Shown here: one piece after another, positions 27,459 through 36,445 of the stretch
How the letters are laid out: every line of letters starts with the position of its first letter
Numbering within the stretch: the stretch's first letter is position 1
Assembly: GCA_015228815.1 (NCBI GenBank)
Contig: JADGCV010000001.1
Coordinates: 1-64,000 of the forward strand
Source: Magnetococcales bacterium
Lineage (GTDB): Bacteria > Pseudomonadota > Magnetococcia > Magnetococcales > UBA8363
Length of the DNA stretch: 64,000 bases
Direction: 5' to 3'
Translations under genes and position numbers: made by a program
Notes under the pieces: generated by a model
Databases searched by the model: none
The model's input: only the letters and a program-made list of their open reading frames with translations
Told to the model about the DNA's origin: nothing

Positions 27459-28412
27459 CTATGGCATTCCCAAGGTGCGGCGCAGCACGACCACCGCGCT
27501 CGGGGTACGCCTGAGAAGACTTTGCAAAATCATTTTCCCCTGCCCCACCTCCGCCTGGGCATTGACCAGAAAGAACGCGCTTCGAACATCGATGTGGAGA
27601 TCGGACAAACCCTGCAACTCCCCCTTGGCCTGGACCAGATTGGGATGGTTGCGGAACGCATCGATGGTGCGAAACGGTTCCATGAAACGCGATTTGACCA
27701 CCTGTTCCGCATCCGACAGTCCAATGTTTCCCGCCAGGGCGCTCAACACCACCGCCGGGGCCGTGTTGACATTGATCGCCGTCCTTCCCGGCAACGCGAC
27801 CACAAAAGGTTTCAATTTTTCCCAGATCTTGTCGTCGAAGCCCTGCACCAGCATCAATTCCGTCGCCGACTGCATCGACTGGTTGGCCGCGCCATAAGAA
27901 GCCGGAAGACGGCTGTAGGAATCGTTTTCCGCCCCCATCGCCCCGCCCCGCTCGCTGTCGGCATCGATCCAATCCGCCACCGCCGTCGCCAGCAACGGGT
28001 CCAGATCCAGCCGGTCCAACAAGCGTTCGAAAATGGCCATCGCCGTCGCATCCTGGCGACCATTGACGATCAGGCCATTCAGGTTGAAGCGCGATTGCAC
28101 ATCCTCGCTCCATCCCCACACCGTCGCCCCATCGACATCCATCGGGGCCATCCGCGCCGCCCACGGTTCATCCAGGGAATCCCAGGCATTGTCGCCCGCG
28201 GTCCGCAACAATACCGCCCGCGCCCAGGCCTCGCCCCCCATCACCAGGTTCCATCCCTGATCCCGTCCCATCAGGGAACCGGTCAAACGGGTCTGCATCT
28301 TCTGCCGGGTCGCCATGGCCACCATCGTGATGGTCGCCAGCGAAACGATCAAAAGCGCCGTGATCAACGCCACACCAAACTCTCCCCGACGGGCCGCGCC
28401 ATCCACGCTCAT
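27459..28412 (-). CDS. gspK: Type II secretion minor pseudopilin GspK
   Basis: GspK caps the tip of the type II secretion pseudopilus. The 317-residue protein has a short leader cleaved after RRGEFG, then the hydrophobic helix VALITALLIVSLATI. It lacks Glu5, as GspK proteins do. The large globular part contains SRFNLNGLIV and VADWIDADSE near the expected metal-binding domain, and TAINVNTAPAVVLSAL near the end. ATG 28412 is chosen because it overlaps the gspJ stop by ATGA; GTG 28418 is an alternative. Last gene of the partial gsp operon. Confidence 0.92.
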   Translation of the reverse strand: MSVDGAARRGEFGVALITALLIVSLATITMVAMATRQKMQTRLTGSLMGRDQGWNLVMGGEAWARAVLLRTAGDNAWDSLDEPWAARMAPMDVDGATVWGWSEDVQSRFNLNGLIVNGRQDATAMAIFERLLDRLDLDPLLATAVADWIDADSERGGAMGAENDSYSRLPASYGAANQSMQSATELMLVQGFDDKIWEKLKPFVVALPGRTAINVNTAPAVVLSALAGNIGLSDAEQVVKSRFMEPFRTIDAFRNHPNLVQAKGELQGLSDLHIDVRSAFFLVNAQAEVGQGKMILQSLLRRTPSAVVVLRRTLGMP

Positions 28413-29065
28413 GACCACCCCGGGGCCGGAGAAAGCTCAAAGATGCGGCGAATCCGACCGACCCCTTTTTTTTCCAAGGTCAGTTCGACCGCCCGCGGCA
28501 GCGTGACGGAAATGGCCACGGGGTCCTCCTCGCGCGGCCAGATCACCCCCTTCTCCCCCTTGTCGTCGATGAACGCCAACTCCAAAGTCAATACGCCCCG
28601 CACCAAAGGTTCATCATGATGGGGATTTTCTCCCAGGGTGTCCAGATGACGCCAGGAACGTCGGATCAGCACCCCCTCCTCGAACAACCAGGCCACCCGC
28701 TGAAATTCGCTCCGCGCCTCCAGTCGCGGATTGGACCGGCCCGCACGGGTCAACAGCAACCAGACGCTCCCCTGCTCCCCACCCCGGAACGCAGTTTCCG
28801 GTCGTCCCGTCGCCCCCATGACCGACCGGGAAACCGCCTGCGCCAGATCATTGCCCAACACCAGGTAGAACAGGTGCAATTCCTCCAGATTCCGGGTCCG
28901 CTCCTCGATGATGTCACGGGTCAACAACATGTTGGCAACACTTTGATAGGCCATGACCGACAACACCACAAATACCGAAAGGGCCACCAGCAGTTCCAGC
29001 AGGGTAAACCCCCGCGACCCGCCCCCGGTAACGACAGGTCCCTCACGGTTTGCCAAGATAGCCAT
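28409..29065 (-). CDS. gspJ: Type II secretion minor pseudopilin GspJ
   Basis: The 218-residue pseudopilin has a 19-residue leader ending SRG, then FTLLELLVALSVFVVLS with the conserved Glu5 for pilin assembly. The globular domain (EELHLFYLVLGNDLAQ, ARSEFQRVAWLFEEGVL, LVRGVLTLELAFID) is typical of GspJ. GspJ joins GspI and GspK in the pseudopilus tip complex. The start lies inside the end of gspI (23-base overlap), consistent with coupled translation. Confidence 0.93.
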   Translation of the reverse strand: MAILANREGPVVTGGGSRGFTLLELLVALSVFVVLSVMAYQSVANMLLTRDIIEERTRNLEELHLFYLVLGNDLAQAVSRSVMGATGRPETAFRGGEQGSVWLLLTRAGRSNPRLEARSEFQRVAWLFEEGVLIRRSWRHLDTLGENPHHDEPLVRGVLTLELAFIDDKGEKGVIWPREEDPVAISVTLPRAVELTLEKKGVGRIRRIFELSPAPGWS

Positions 29066-29450
29066 TCAATACCGCCACCGGAGTCTGGGAACGGGCCGAA
29101 TCCTGAAATACCGCCACCTCGATGCGACGGATATCGGGTTCCGGGGTATCGGAGATGGTCGCCCGCCAATACCATTGCCGCCATCCCAGTTGCTCTTCGC
29201 CAAACTGGGTCCCGGGATTGGGGAAAAAATTGAGCAATCGCCGTTCGACGATGCAATTCATCGCCACCCAATGGGCCATGGTCCGATCTTCCAAATCGGC
29301 GGCATTGCGCGCCTGCGCCCCGGTCGCCTTGACCACGCCGCCCAATACCAGGGACAATACCACCAGAGCCACCAGAACCTCGATCAGAGAAAAACCTCGG
29401 CGTCCCCGAAAAGGCGCCCACGCCGCAACAGGTGGAAATGGTATCTCCAT
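29043..29450 (-). CDS. gspI: Type II secretion minor pseudopilin GspI
   Basis: The processed pseudopilin begins at FSLIEVLVALVVLSLVLGG after a leader ending RGRRG, with Glu5 present. The C-terminal domain includes VAMNCIVERRLL and WYWRATISDTPEPDIRRIEV, as in GspI. Two starts are possible. ATG 29450 gives a normal 19-residue leader and 135 residues. ATG 29546 overlaps the gspH stop by ATGA but adds 32 residues that read through a REP-like palindrome (VPAFAGMTG). The short start is preferred because the leader length is normal. The junction is discussed as a finding. Confidence 0.88.
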   Translation of the reverse strand: MEIPFPPVAAWAPFRGRRGFSLIEVLVALVVLSLVLGGVVKATGAQARNAADLEDRTMAHWVAMNCIVERRLLNFFPNPGTQFGEEQLGWRQWYWRATISDTPEPDIRRIEVAVFQDSARSQTPVAVLNGYLGKP

Positions 29451-29472
29451 CCCCACCCTGGGGGCATCCCCC

Positions 29473-29496
29473 GTCATTCCCGCGAAGGCGGGAACC
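29473..29496. repeat. REP-like palindrome at the gspH-gspI junction
   Basis: GTCATTCCCGCGAAGGCGGGAA contains a 7-bp stem (TTCCCGC/GCGGGAA) with a GAAG loop. It belongs to the widespread family of short GTCATTCCCGC...GCGGGAA palindromes. It lies within the 5' extension of gspI and is related in sequence to the arms of the inverted repeat at 59738-59810. Confidence 0.75.
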
Positions 29497-29542
29497 TTTT
29501 TTTTCTTCAACGGATTGTTCTTTAAAAATATCCGCGTCCCAC

Positions 29543-30106
29543 TCATGATGATTTGTCTTCCACCTTGACCGCCCCCACCAATCCACCCGTCACCTCGCGC
29601 CACCTTCCGGAGTGCGATTGAATCCGAACCTTGAAGGGGGTCCGCTCGCCGCCACTGAAAAAAAACAGATGCGGTTTCGGCGGTTCGTTCTTCGCTTCGA
29701 CGGTGTCGTCCTTCGTCTCATCCGCCAAACCAAGGGCCAGATCATCGACCCAGACCGAAAAAAAATACCCCTCCGGCAGGAATCTTTCCCGCAACAGATC
29801 ATCCCCCTTCATCGGCAACCAGCGGCCTTCCTCGTCGCGACGCCAAAAGGAAAAACCGTTCGTCGTAAACCGCACCCCGGTATCGCGAAAGGAAAGGAGC
29901 GATTCCCGCGAGGCAAACGAAAGGAGTTCCCGCAAACGACGCGCCTCTTCGGTCACCACCGAGTCGGGATCGTTGGTCCGGATCGAAACCACCGCCAACC
30001 CCGACAACAGGGCGATGATGAAAAAAACGACCAGCAGTTCCAGAAGGGTAAACCCTTGTTGAGAGGAAACGGCGACGATCGTCGGGTTGCCCGGTTCCGG
30101 ACTCAT
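29543..30106 (-). CDS. gspH: Type II secretion pseudopilin GspH
   Basis: The 187-residue protein has a leader ending SSQQG and the helix FTLLELLVVFFIIALLSGLAVVSI with Glu5. The globular part shows the GspH/FimT pattern: EARRLRELLSFASRESLLS, GVRFTTNGFSFW and a C-terminal beta-rich region ending GLVGAVKVE. The start at MSPEPGN is chosen because the prepilin leader then has a normal 18 residues. It lies eight bases after gspF, at the position normally occupied by the major pseudopilin gene gspG. Confidence 0.92.
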   Translation of the reverse strand: MSPEPGNPTIVAVSSQQGFTLLELLVVFFIIALLSGLAVVSIRTNDPDSVVTEEARRLRELLSFASRESLLSFRDTGVRFTTNGFSFWRRDEEGRWLPMKGDDLLRERFLPEGYFFSVWVDDLALGLADETKDDTVEAKNEPPKPHLFFFSGGERTPFKVRIQSHSGRWREVTGGLVGAVKVEDKSS

Positions 30107-30114
30107 GACCCGTC

Positions 30115-31329
30115 TCACCGGATCAGGGTATTGAGTTCGAAGACCGGAAGCAGGATGGCGACCACGATGGTCACCACCACCCCTCCCATCATCAGGATCA
30201 ACAGCGGCTCCATGAGTCCGGTCAAGGTTGCGACAAAGGTTTCGACCTCCTGTTCCTGGGCTTCGGCGGCCCGTTCCAGCATCCCCGAAAGGTTGCCGCT
30301 CGCCTCGCCGCTCGCCACCAGATGGATGAGCATTGGTGGAAAAATGTTGGTTTCGTTCAACGCCGCATGGATGGCCCCCCCCTCCCGGACCTTGAGCGCC
30401 GCCCGTTCCACCGCCTTTTTCATCGGCAGGTTGACCAGTACCCGCGCCGAAATTTCCATCCCCTCCAGGGCAGGGACGCCGCTCGAGGTCAAAATGCCGA
30501 AGGTACGGGCAAAACGGGCCGCGTCCATCCCCCGTACCAGCGTGCGCACCAGAGGAAGCAGCAGCAACAATCGATGAAATTGATACCGCGCCGCCCTGTT
30601 TTTGAGCATCATGCCAAACCCTACCCACCCCAAAACCAGTCCCACCGCCAACAGCCATCCCCAGGAACGCAAAAAATCACTCAAAGCGATCAGGGCCCGG
30701 GTCAAGGCGGGCAGGTCCTGGTTGAAATCGGCAAAGACCTTGGAAACCTCGGGAACGACATACGTCAGAAGAGCCACCGTCACCCCCAGGGCGAACACCA
30801 ACACCACCATGGGATAGATCATCGACAAACCAACCTTCTGCTTCAGTTTACGGCTGTTTTCCAGATAATCGGCCAACCGTTCGAGGACATTTTCCAGTTT
30901 TCCCGTCTGTTCGCCCGAGGCCACCGTCTCGCGGTAGAGATCGGAAAACAGGTGGGGATAGGCCCCCAGGGCTCGCGAAAAGGACTGCCCCTCCAACACC
31001 TGGGTCCGCACGGCAAGCATCAGCAGACGCATCCGTTTGTGGACGCTCTGTCGCGAAACCGCTTCCAGCGCCTCGGCCAGGGGAAGACCCGCCCGCACCA
31101 GTGTCGCCAGCTGCCGCGTCGCCAGAGTCAGATCCGAAAGACCAACCCGTCCCCCGCGAAACACCCCGCCCCGTCGCGACTGGTTTTTCTCCCGGACCTC
31201 CTGGATCGAAAGAAGCGACAGGCCCTGGTGTTTGAGCGTGACCCGAACCTCCCGTGCCGATTCCCCCATGGCCACCCCCTTTCGAGTATGGCCTTTCCGA
31301 TCCAGCGCGGTATATTCGAATGCTCCCAT
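30115..31329 (-). CDS. gspF: Type II secretion inner-membrane platform protein GspF
   Basis: The 404-residue polytopic protein is of standard length. Two repeated T2SSF domains carry the motif LATLVRAGLPLAEALEAVS and its counterpart FGILTSSGVPALEGMEIS. Three transmembrane helices lie at about 170-195, 220-240 and 375-400. GEASGNLSGMLERAA is a hallmark near the C-terminus. It forms the platform interacting with the GspE ATPase and GspL, neither of which is encoded in this window. First gene of the partial operon gspF-H-I-J-K; AAAGG lies seven bases before the ATG. Confidence 0.94.
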   Translation of the reverse strand: MGAFEYTALDRKGHTRKGVAMGESAREVRVTLKHQGLSLLSIQEVREKNQSRRGGVFRGGRVGLSDLTLATRQLATLVRAGLPLAEALEAVSRQSVHKRMRLLMLAVRTQVLEGQSFSRALGAYPHLFSDLYRETVASGEQTGKLENVLERLADYLENSRKLKQKVGLSMIYPMVVLVFALGVTVALLTYVVPEVSKVFADFNQDLPALTRALIALSDFLRSWGWLLAVGLVLGWVGFGMMLKNRAARYQFHRLLLLLPLVRTLVRGMDAARFARTFGILTSSGVPALEGMEISARVLVNLPMKKAVERAALKVREGGAIHAALNETNIFPPMLIHLVASGEASGNLSGMLERAAEAQEQEVETFVATLTGLMEPLLILMMGGVVVTIVVAILLPVFELNTLIR

Positions 31330-31341
31330 TTCTCAACCTTT

Positions 31342-31359
31342 GGTAACTGCCCAGGTACC
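31342..31359. repeat. 18-bp core of the dispersed intergenic repeat
   Basis: GGTAACTGCCCAGGTACC here is an exact reverse complement of 107-124 and near-identical to 9629-9644. It sits in the 80-base gap between the chemoreceptor stop and the gspF start, so only the core of the repeat element is present. Confidence 0.7.
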
Positions 31360-31409
31360 CCCAGGACTCAGGATTGGAGAGCCCCGAATCATTACCCTAT
31401 TCCAAGGAT

Positions 31410-33641
31410 TCAGAACCGCTCGAACTCATCCTCCCGATCGACCCCGGCCCCCATCTCCAATGCCACCCCTCCTTCATTCCCCCCACGCTTCAAATCCGCC
31501 CTTGCGGAAACCTGGGCCAGCTTTGGAGCGCCCGGAGCCGGTTTTGGCGTACTCCGCGCACCCTTCAACCCCGGCAACGTGGCACCCCCCGGACTCTTGG
31601 CCTTGCGTGACAAGGATCGCACCACCTCGCCTCCGGTCGCCATTCCCCCCTCAATCTTGAAAAAGCCAACCGCGCTCTTCAATTCCGCCGCCTGGGCTGA
31701 CAATTCCTCCGCAGTCGCCGCCATCTCCTCGGAGGCACCGGCATTTTGTTGGATCACATGGTCAAGCTGTTGAATGGCCTGATTGATCTGAACCGCTCCG
31801 GAATTCTGTTCCCGGCTGGAAACGGCAATCTCCTGCACCAGGAGCGCGGTCTGGCGAATATCAGGGACAAGGATCGCCAGCATTTTTCCCGCCTTTTCCG
31901 CCACCGCAACGCTGGAAGCGGACAGCGAATTGATTTCACCCGCCGCATGTTGACTGCGTTCGGCCAGTTTACGAACCTCGGCGGCAACGACCGCAAAACC
32001 TTTGCCATGTTCGCCGGCCCGGGCCGCCTCGATGGCGGCGTTCAAGGCCAGAAGATTGGTTTGACGCGAAATTTCCTCGATGACCGAAATCCGATCGGCG
32101 ATTTTTTTCATCGCCTCGACCGCACTGGCCACCGCCAGTCCGCTCTCCTGGGCATCGTTGGCCGCCTTTTTGGAAATTTCCTCGGTCCGTGTGGCGTTGT
32201 CGGTGTTGTTTTGAATGTTTCCCGCCATCTCCTCCATGGCCGATGAGGTTTCCTCAATGGAGGCCGCCTGTTCGACCGCCCCCTGGGACAACCCCTGGGA
32301 GGAGTCGGACAACTCCCTGGACCCCGCCGCCACCGAATTGGACGCCTGCGTGATCCTCTGGACCACCCCCCCGATTTGCGTCATCATCCGGGTCAGGTCG
32401 CCAAGCATCCGCCCCATTTCATCCTTGCGGTCCACCACCACCTTCTGGGTGAGGTCGCCTCCCGAAAGCCCTTCGAGAATATGACAACATTCGTTGATCG
32501 GACGGGTAATGCTCCGGGTGATGAACAACCCCAACACCAGGGACAAAAGGGTCCCCAAGACCATGCCGATCATCGATTGCCGCCTGGATCCATCCGCCAC
32601 TCCAAAGGAGGCATCGAAGGCCTGCTTCATCAAGAGTTCCGCTTTTTCCTCAACCCCGGTGATCAGCGCGATCATCTTCTCACCGCTTTCGTCCGCCGCG
32701 TGATCGGTCTCCGAACGACGGGCCAATACTTCCGACCGGCTTTTCAAGGTTTTTCCAAGTCCCGCGACGCTCTTTTGGAACTCCTTGTCATGAATGGCAT
32801 CAATCTGTTCGACCACGGTCAGAAGTCCGAGATCGTTGACAGCGGCGATTTGCCCCTCCGGAGTCTGGGCCCCTTTCCTCAAGGCCTCGATCCATTGATC
32901 GAATTCCTTCAAGGTTTCCAGGTAGTCCTGATACCCCTCTCCTTCGGCCTGTCGTTCCCGGGCCATCCTTTCGACGGCGATCCGACTGTTGGCCAGGGTG
33001 GTTTTGATTTCCATCGCCATGTCGGCCCAGGTGTTTTCGGTCCCGAGAATCTCCCTGGCGGCAACACCCGCCGCAATCCGTTCCTGAATCCGATCCTTGA
33101 CCCGTTCTTCAAAGCTCGCCGCCAGTTGCGCAACCTGGTCGTAACTGGCCGCCATCTTCTTCAGGTTGGCCTCCAGTTCCCCTTCGAGGCGGAAGACCTC
33201 AAGGGTCATGTCGCGAATCGAGGCCAGCGCCGGAGCGAATCGATCGCCATGAAACCCCCTGGATTCCTCCACGATCCGCCGCATATCTTCGTCACGGGTG
33301 GCGTAATAGGTATCGTTGTCCAGGACCGCTCCCTCCAGGATCGCCTTGGAATAAGCCTGGAAGAGAGAGGAAACAACTTCGTGTTCCTTCCACCGTTCAT
33401 CGAGTTCCTCTTCATTTTCCGCGGCGAGGAATTCCATGATCATCTGCATGTCCCTGGCCACCGCCAGCTTCATCTCCATGGCGGCATCCATGAGGGGAGC
33501 GGTGGCGCCGATCTCCTCCTCCCGATGCAACATGTTCCCGATGTTCATAAAATTGAGCCCGCCGATCACCAGCAATACCGCCGTAATCAGGACAAAGGCC
33601 CCCATCAATCGGGTGCCAATTCTTAAATCGTCGATACGCAT
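31410..33641 (-). CDS. Methyl-accepting chemotaxis protein
   Basis: This 743-residue inner-membrane chemoreceptor has TM1 at about 13-32. A large, mainly helical periplasmic sensor domain of ~340 residues follows, then TM2 around 373-393 and a HAMP domain ([18 protein letters not shown]). The cytoplasmic signalling domain carries the hairpin tip [21 protein letters not shown] and flanking methylation helices with [11 protein letters not shown]. The final ~60 residues are a Gly/Pro/Ala-rich tail ending in EDEFERF, which might serve as a CheR-type tether. The ligand is unknown. GGGGGAG lies before the ATG. Neighbouring PilZ, receiver and CheX genes suggest a taxis or second-messenger signalling neighbourhood. 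Confidence 0.94.
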   Translation of the reverse strand: MRIDDLRIGTRLMGAFVLITAVLLVIGGLNFMNIGNMLHREEEIGATAPLMDAAMEMKLAVARDMQMIMEFLAAENEEELDERWKEHEVVSSLFQAYSKAILEGAVLDNDTYYATRDEDMRRIVEESRGFHGDRFAPALASIRDMTLEVFRLEGELEANLKKMAASYDQVAQLAASFEERVKDRIQERIAAGVAAREILGTENTWADMAMEIKTTLANSRIAVERMARERQAEGEGYQDYLETLKEFDQWIEALRKGAQTPEGQIAAVNDLGLLTVVEQIDAIHDKEFQKSVAGLGKTLKSRSEVLARRSETDHAADESGEKMIALITGVEEKAELLMKQAFDASFGVADGSRRQSMIGMVLGTLLSLVLGLFITRSITRPINECCHILEGLSGGDLTQKVVVDRKDEMGRMLGDLTRMMTQIGGVVQRITQASNSVAAGSRELSDSSQGLSQGAVEQAASIEETSSAMEEMAGNIQNNTDNATRTEEISKKAANDAQESGLAVASAVEAMKKIADRISVIEEISRQTNLLALNAAIEAARAGEHGKGFAVVAAEVRKLAERSQHAAGEINSLSASSVAVAEKAGKMLAILVPDIRQTALLVQEIAVSSREQNSGAVQINQAIQQLDHVIQQNAGASEEMAATAEELSAQAAELKSAVGFFKIEGGMATGGEVVRSLSRKAKSPGGATLPGLKGARSTPKPAPGAPKLAQVSARADLKRGGNEGGVALEMGAGVDREDEFERF

Positions 33642-33781
33642 CTTGTCACTCCCCCACCATTATCGTTATCAATCCAATCTTTCCATGATTGGTGCGTCCG
33701 GTAAACTCCTGAATTGTCCGATCCGCGATACAGCGGCCAGATACCGGAAAACTTAAAGACAGGCAACGCTCGCGTCAATTC

Positions 33782-34633
33782 TTAAGAACGCCCCCGGGGA
33801 TCCCTAAACCCAAGAAAAGTCTGGAGTTGCCGCTGGATCGCGTCACGATCCCGAATCCGGGACTGTCCTTCGTCCCCTTCGGAAAAAAGAGCGGCAGTCG
33901 TCGCATGTTGCCTGAGAATGGCATCAAGGCGCCGCCGATGGAGATGGGCAATCATGGATTGAATCAGCTTTCGATCGGCCTCGCTCATGATCGAAAAAAG
34001 AGCGGAAACATGGTTGTGCGCCTCCAGGGAAGAATCATGGGCACCACCCTTGCGTTCCACCTTGCGCACCACCGCCTCTCCCCGTATCCAGTCCCCTTGA
34101 AAAGAAATTTCAAGATGAAGAGACGACCCGACCTCGGGAGGGTCCGATTCGGGCGGCATGGCGCATTCGAATTGACCCGAATTGATGTTCTCAAGGCGGA
34201 CGGAAACCGGAGCGTGTCCTTCCCACACCAGTCGGGCAGAGACATTTTCCCGTGGCATCACATCGGCCCCGAGCCGCTCCTGTCCATCGGCGGCCAACAG
34301 TATGCCGAAAGCCTCGCCGAGTTCCTGGGGAGCGATCCGAAAAATGAGGCCGACCCCCTTGAAATTGACGTAACGGATTTGGACGGGAAAGGATTTCCTG
34401 TTGCCGAGGGCACCCAGTTCCAACACACCCTCGCATCCCATCAGGGAAGTGGAAACGGTCTGGAAGGTATTGAGAAAAACCCCGTTAAGGCTGAGATCCC
34501 GGGTCACCCCGACAAGCATCGCCGGTTTCACGTCCATGCCGGTCAGGACAAGCCGCCCCTGGAGGCGTCCCCAGATCCTTGGAAAGCGCCGCCGCCGTGG
34601 CGGGGCATCGTCGGAGTGTTTCGAGTCATGCAT
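33782..34633 (-). CDS. PilZ-domain protein (c-di-GMP binding)
   Basis: The 283-residue cytosolic protein starts at MHDSKHSDD. The N-terminal PilZ domain shows the Arg-rich start (RRRRFPRIWGRLQGRL) and the second c-di-GMP motif GVTRDLSLNGVFL, so ligand binding is plausible. A second beta-rich segment (ARLVWEGHAPVSVRLENINSGQFEC) resembles another, degenerate PilZ-like unit. The C-terminus is helical (SEADRKLIQSMIAHLHRRRLDAIL). The ATG at 34633 has only a weak ribosome site. It probably modulates motility or another output in response to c-di-GMP. Confidence 0.8.
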   Translation of the reverse strand: MHDSKHSDDAPPRRRRFPRIWGRLQGRLVLTGMDVKPAMLVGVTRDLSLNGVFLNTFQTVSTSLMGCEGVLELGALGNRKSFPVQIRYVNFKGVGLIFRIAPQELGEAFGILLAADGQERLGADVMPRENVSARLVWEGHAPVSVRLENINSGQFECAMPPESDPPEVGSSLHLEISFQGDWIRGEAVVRKVERKGGAHDSSLEAHNHVSALFSIMSEADRKLIQSMIAHLHRRRLDAILRQHATTAALFSEGDEGQSRIRDRDAIQRQLQTFLGFRDPRGRS

Positions 34634-34776
34634 CCCGGCACCATGCGTTGCGGAAATCGTCCCGCCATACCCGCCCCCGGGACAGCGACGCGACGGTGTT
34701 CGCACTGCCGGGATGAACCATCCAATCGCATGTGTCTTTGAGACAGGGGAGGCAGAACGGAATCGATCTTGGCGGT

Positions 34777-35244
34777 TCAGGTTGCATACGGAGCGTCCGT
34801 CTCTTCCTCGGCCAGATATTCTTCCCAGAGCAGTTCACCCCACCGATCGCAACGCTCCTTGGCCTCCGTGGCGATTTTTCCCATGAGATCCATGGAAAGA
34901 GGCTTTTTCACGTAGTCAGCCGCCCCCAGGGCGAGCGCATCCATGGCGCGGTCGAGATCGCTGGCCCCGGTGATCACGATGAATTGAATCATCGGGTATT
35001 TTTTCTTGGCCTGACGAATGAACTGCAATCCATTGCCATCGGGAAGATTGATGTCTTGAAAGATGATCGCTGGATTTTCATTTTCCAGTTTGACCAGAGC
35101 CTCCTCGAAGGAGTTGGCGCCGATGAACACGACCTCGGAAAACTGGGGTTGGAATCTGAGATAACGTTCGATACTACGAATGATCTCGGGTTCGTCATCG
35201 ACCGTCATGATCTTGAGCCTGCGCACCTCCCGCACCTCATCCAT
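34777..35244 (-). CDS. Single-domain response regulator
   Basis: The 155-residue protein consists of a CheY-like receiver plus ~30 C-terminal residues, with no output domain. It has the acidic pair (MTVDDEP), phospho-acceptor aspartate in IIFQDINLPDGNG, the Thr/Ser switch (VITGAS) and the lysine in YVKKPL. The start MDEVREV is supported by a GGAGGGGG site. It may act through protein-protein contacts with the adjacent PilZ or CheX-type proteins; no cognate kinase lies next to it. Confidence 0.9.
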   Translation of the reverse strand: MDEVREVRRLKIMTVDDEPEIIRSIERYLRFQPQFSEVVFIGANSFEEALVKLENENPAIIFQDINLPDGNGLQFIRQAKKKYPMIQFIVITGASDLDRAMDALALGAADYVKKPLSMDLMGKIATEAKERCDRWGELLWEEYLAEEETDAPYAT

Positions 35245-35505
35245 CGCTCCCCCTCCAAAACGAAAACCCCACGCCGCCCATTCCGGACTAAAGTCCCGCG
35301 ACAGCGCCATCCGATCCGATTGTTATAAAAAATACAATGTATTCCCATCCGTTCCTTTCATTGACTTTAGCACAAACACAATCAAGGCGACAAGAGAAAG
35401 GTGACAGAGCCTGTGGGTGTTCCGCTTGTTGGACCGTTCCGCATTGTGCTACGATGGCGTCTCGTGAATATCCAATGAACCAATTCAGGATGAAAGCAAT
35501 TTCTC

Positions 35506-36390
35506 ATGCTTCTTCGACAACATGAACGCATCGCGTTCGATACCGAGGCAGTACTTTATTTTCAGGACAAGAAGGAATTCATCTGCCGCACACAGGACAT
35601 CAGCGTCGGCGGCCTCAAGGTCGCCAACCCGGAAATGAAAAACCTGTACGGCTATATCGGCACCCGATGCGTCGTCGAATTCGCCGTTGGCGTCCCCACG
35701 GGAATCGAAATAAAGAACTTTTTCCTGCAAACCAAGGCGTTGGTCGTCAACGGCGATCTCAAGGGGATCGGACTGAAGTTCGAGGGGGTCGCGCAGGAAT
35801 CCATGACCCTGCTTGAGAAACTGGTGAGCCGTCAACTCCATGAAACGGACCTGGACCGCCTGAAGAAGGATGAAGGGATCGCGATCAAGTCAGGACATGG
35901 TCGGGCCCTGGTCTCGCAGTTGGATGGTCTGATCGTCGAGTCGGTCAAGGAGGTGTTCATCGCCTTCCTCAACATCGACGTCACACCCGGTCCCTACCTG
36001 GAACGGCCTGCCTTCGAGGAGTACAAACCTCCAGAAACCGAAGTGACGGGCATCGTCCTGTTCAATGGCGCCCTCGAAGGGGGAATCCACCTGTCATCAC
36101 CGCTCCATTTTGCCATCAAGGCGGCCGGGGCCATGCTCGGAGAGGCGGGACTTGAACTTCAATCCCAACAGGAAGACATGGTCTGGGACGCTTTGGGTGA
36201 AATCACCAACCAGGTCGCCGGAGGGGTCCAAACCCGCATCGCCAACGATTTCGATACCATCAACCTGACCGCGCCCAATATCGTCATCGGTCCCAAATTC
36301 CGCATCAACTACAGCAAAAACCTGACCAGCGTCCGCAAATTCTTCCGCACCCCGTTCGGTCCTTTTTTCATCGAATGTTTCTTTTCTTGA
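35506..36390 (+). CDS. PilZ-CheX fusion protein
   Basis: This 294-residue cytosolic protein has two domains. Residues ~1-110 form a PilZ domain (LRQHERIAF, then TQDISVGGLKV), so it should bind c-di-GMP. Residues ~145-294 resemble CheX, the CheY-P phosphatase: VESVKEVFIAFLNIDV, GIVLFNGALEGGIHLSS and the catalytic E-x2-N motif in DALGEITNQVAGGVQ. The fusion would couple c-di-GMP level to dephosphorylation of a receiver, possibly the single-domain regulator at 34777-35244, which diverges from it. ATG 35506 has a poor ribosome site. Confidence 0.85.
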   Translation: MLLRQHERIAFDTEAVLYFQDKKEFICRTQDISVGGLKVANPEMKNLYGYIGTRCVVEFAVGVPTGIEIKNFFLQTKALVVNGDLKGIGLKFEGVAQESMTLLEKLVSRQLHETDLDRLKKDEGIAIKSGHGRALVSQLDGLIVESVKEVFIAFLNIDVTPGPYLERPAFEEYKPPETEVTGIVLFNGALEGGIHLSSPLHFAIKAAGAMLGEAGLELQSQQEDMVWDALGEITNQVAGGVQTRIANDFDTINLTAPNIVIGPKFRINYSKNLTSVRKFFRTPFGPFFIECFFS

Positions 36391-36445
36391 AAAAGCCTCG
36401 TTATGCCGGCCCCTTCGGCAAGAAGATCCAAGGAGGATCAAGCAC

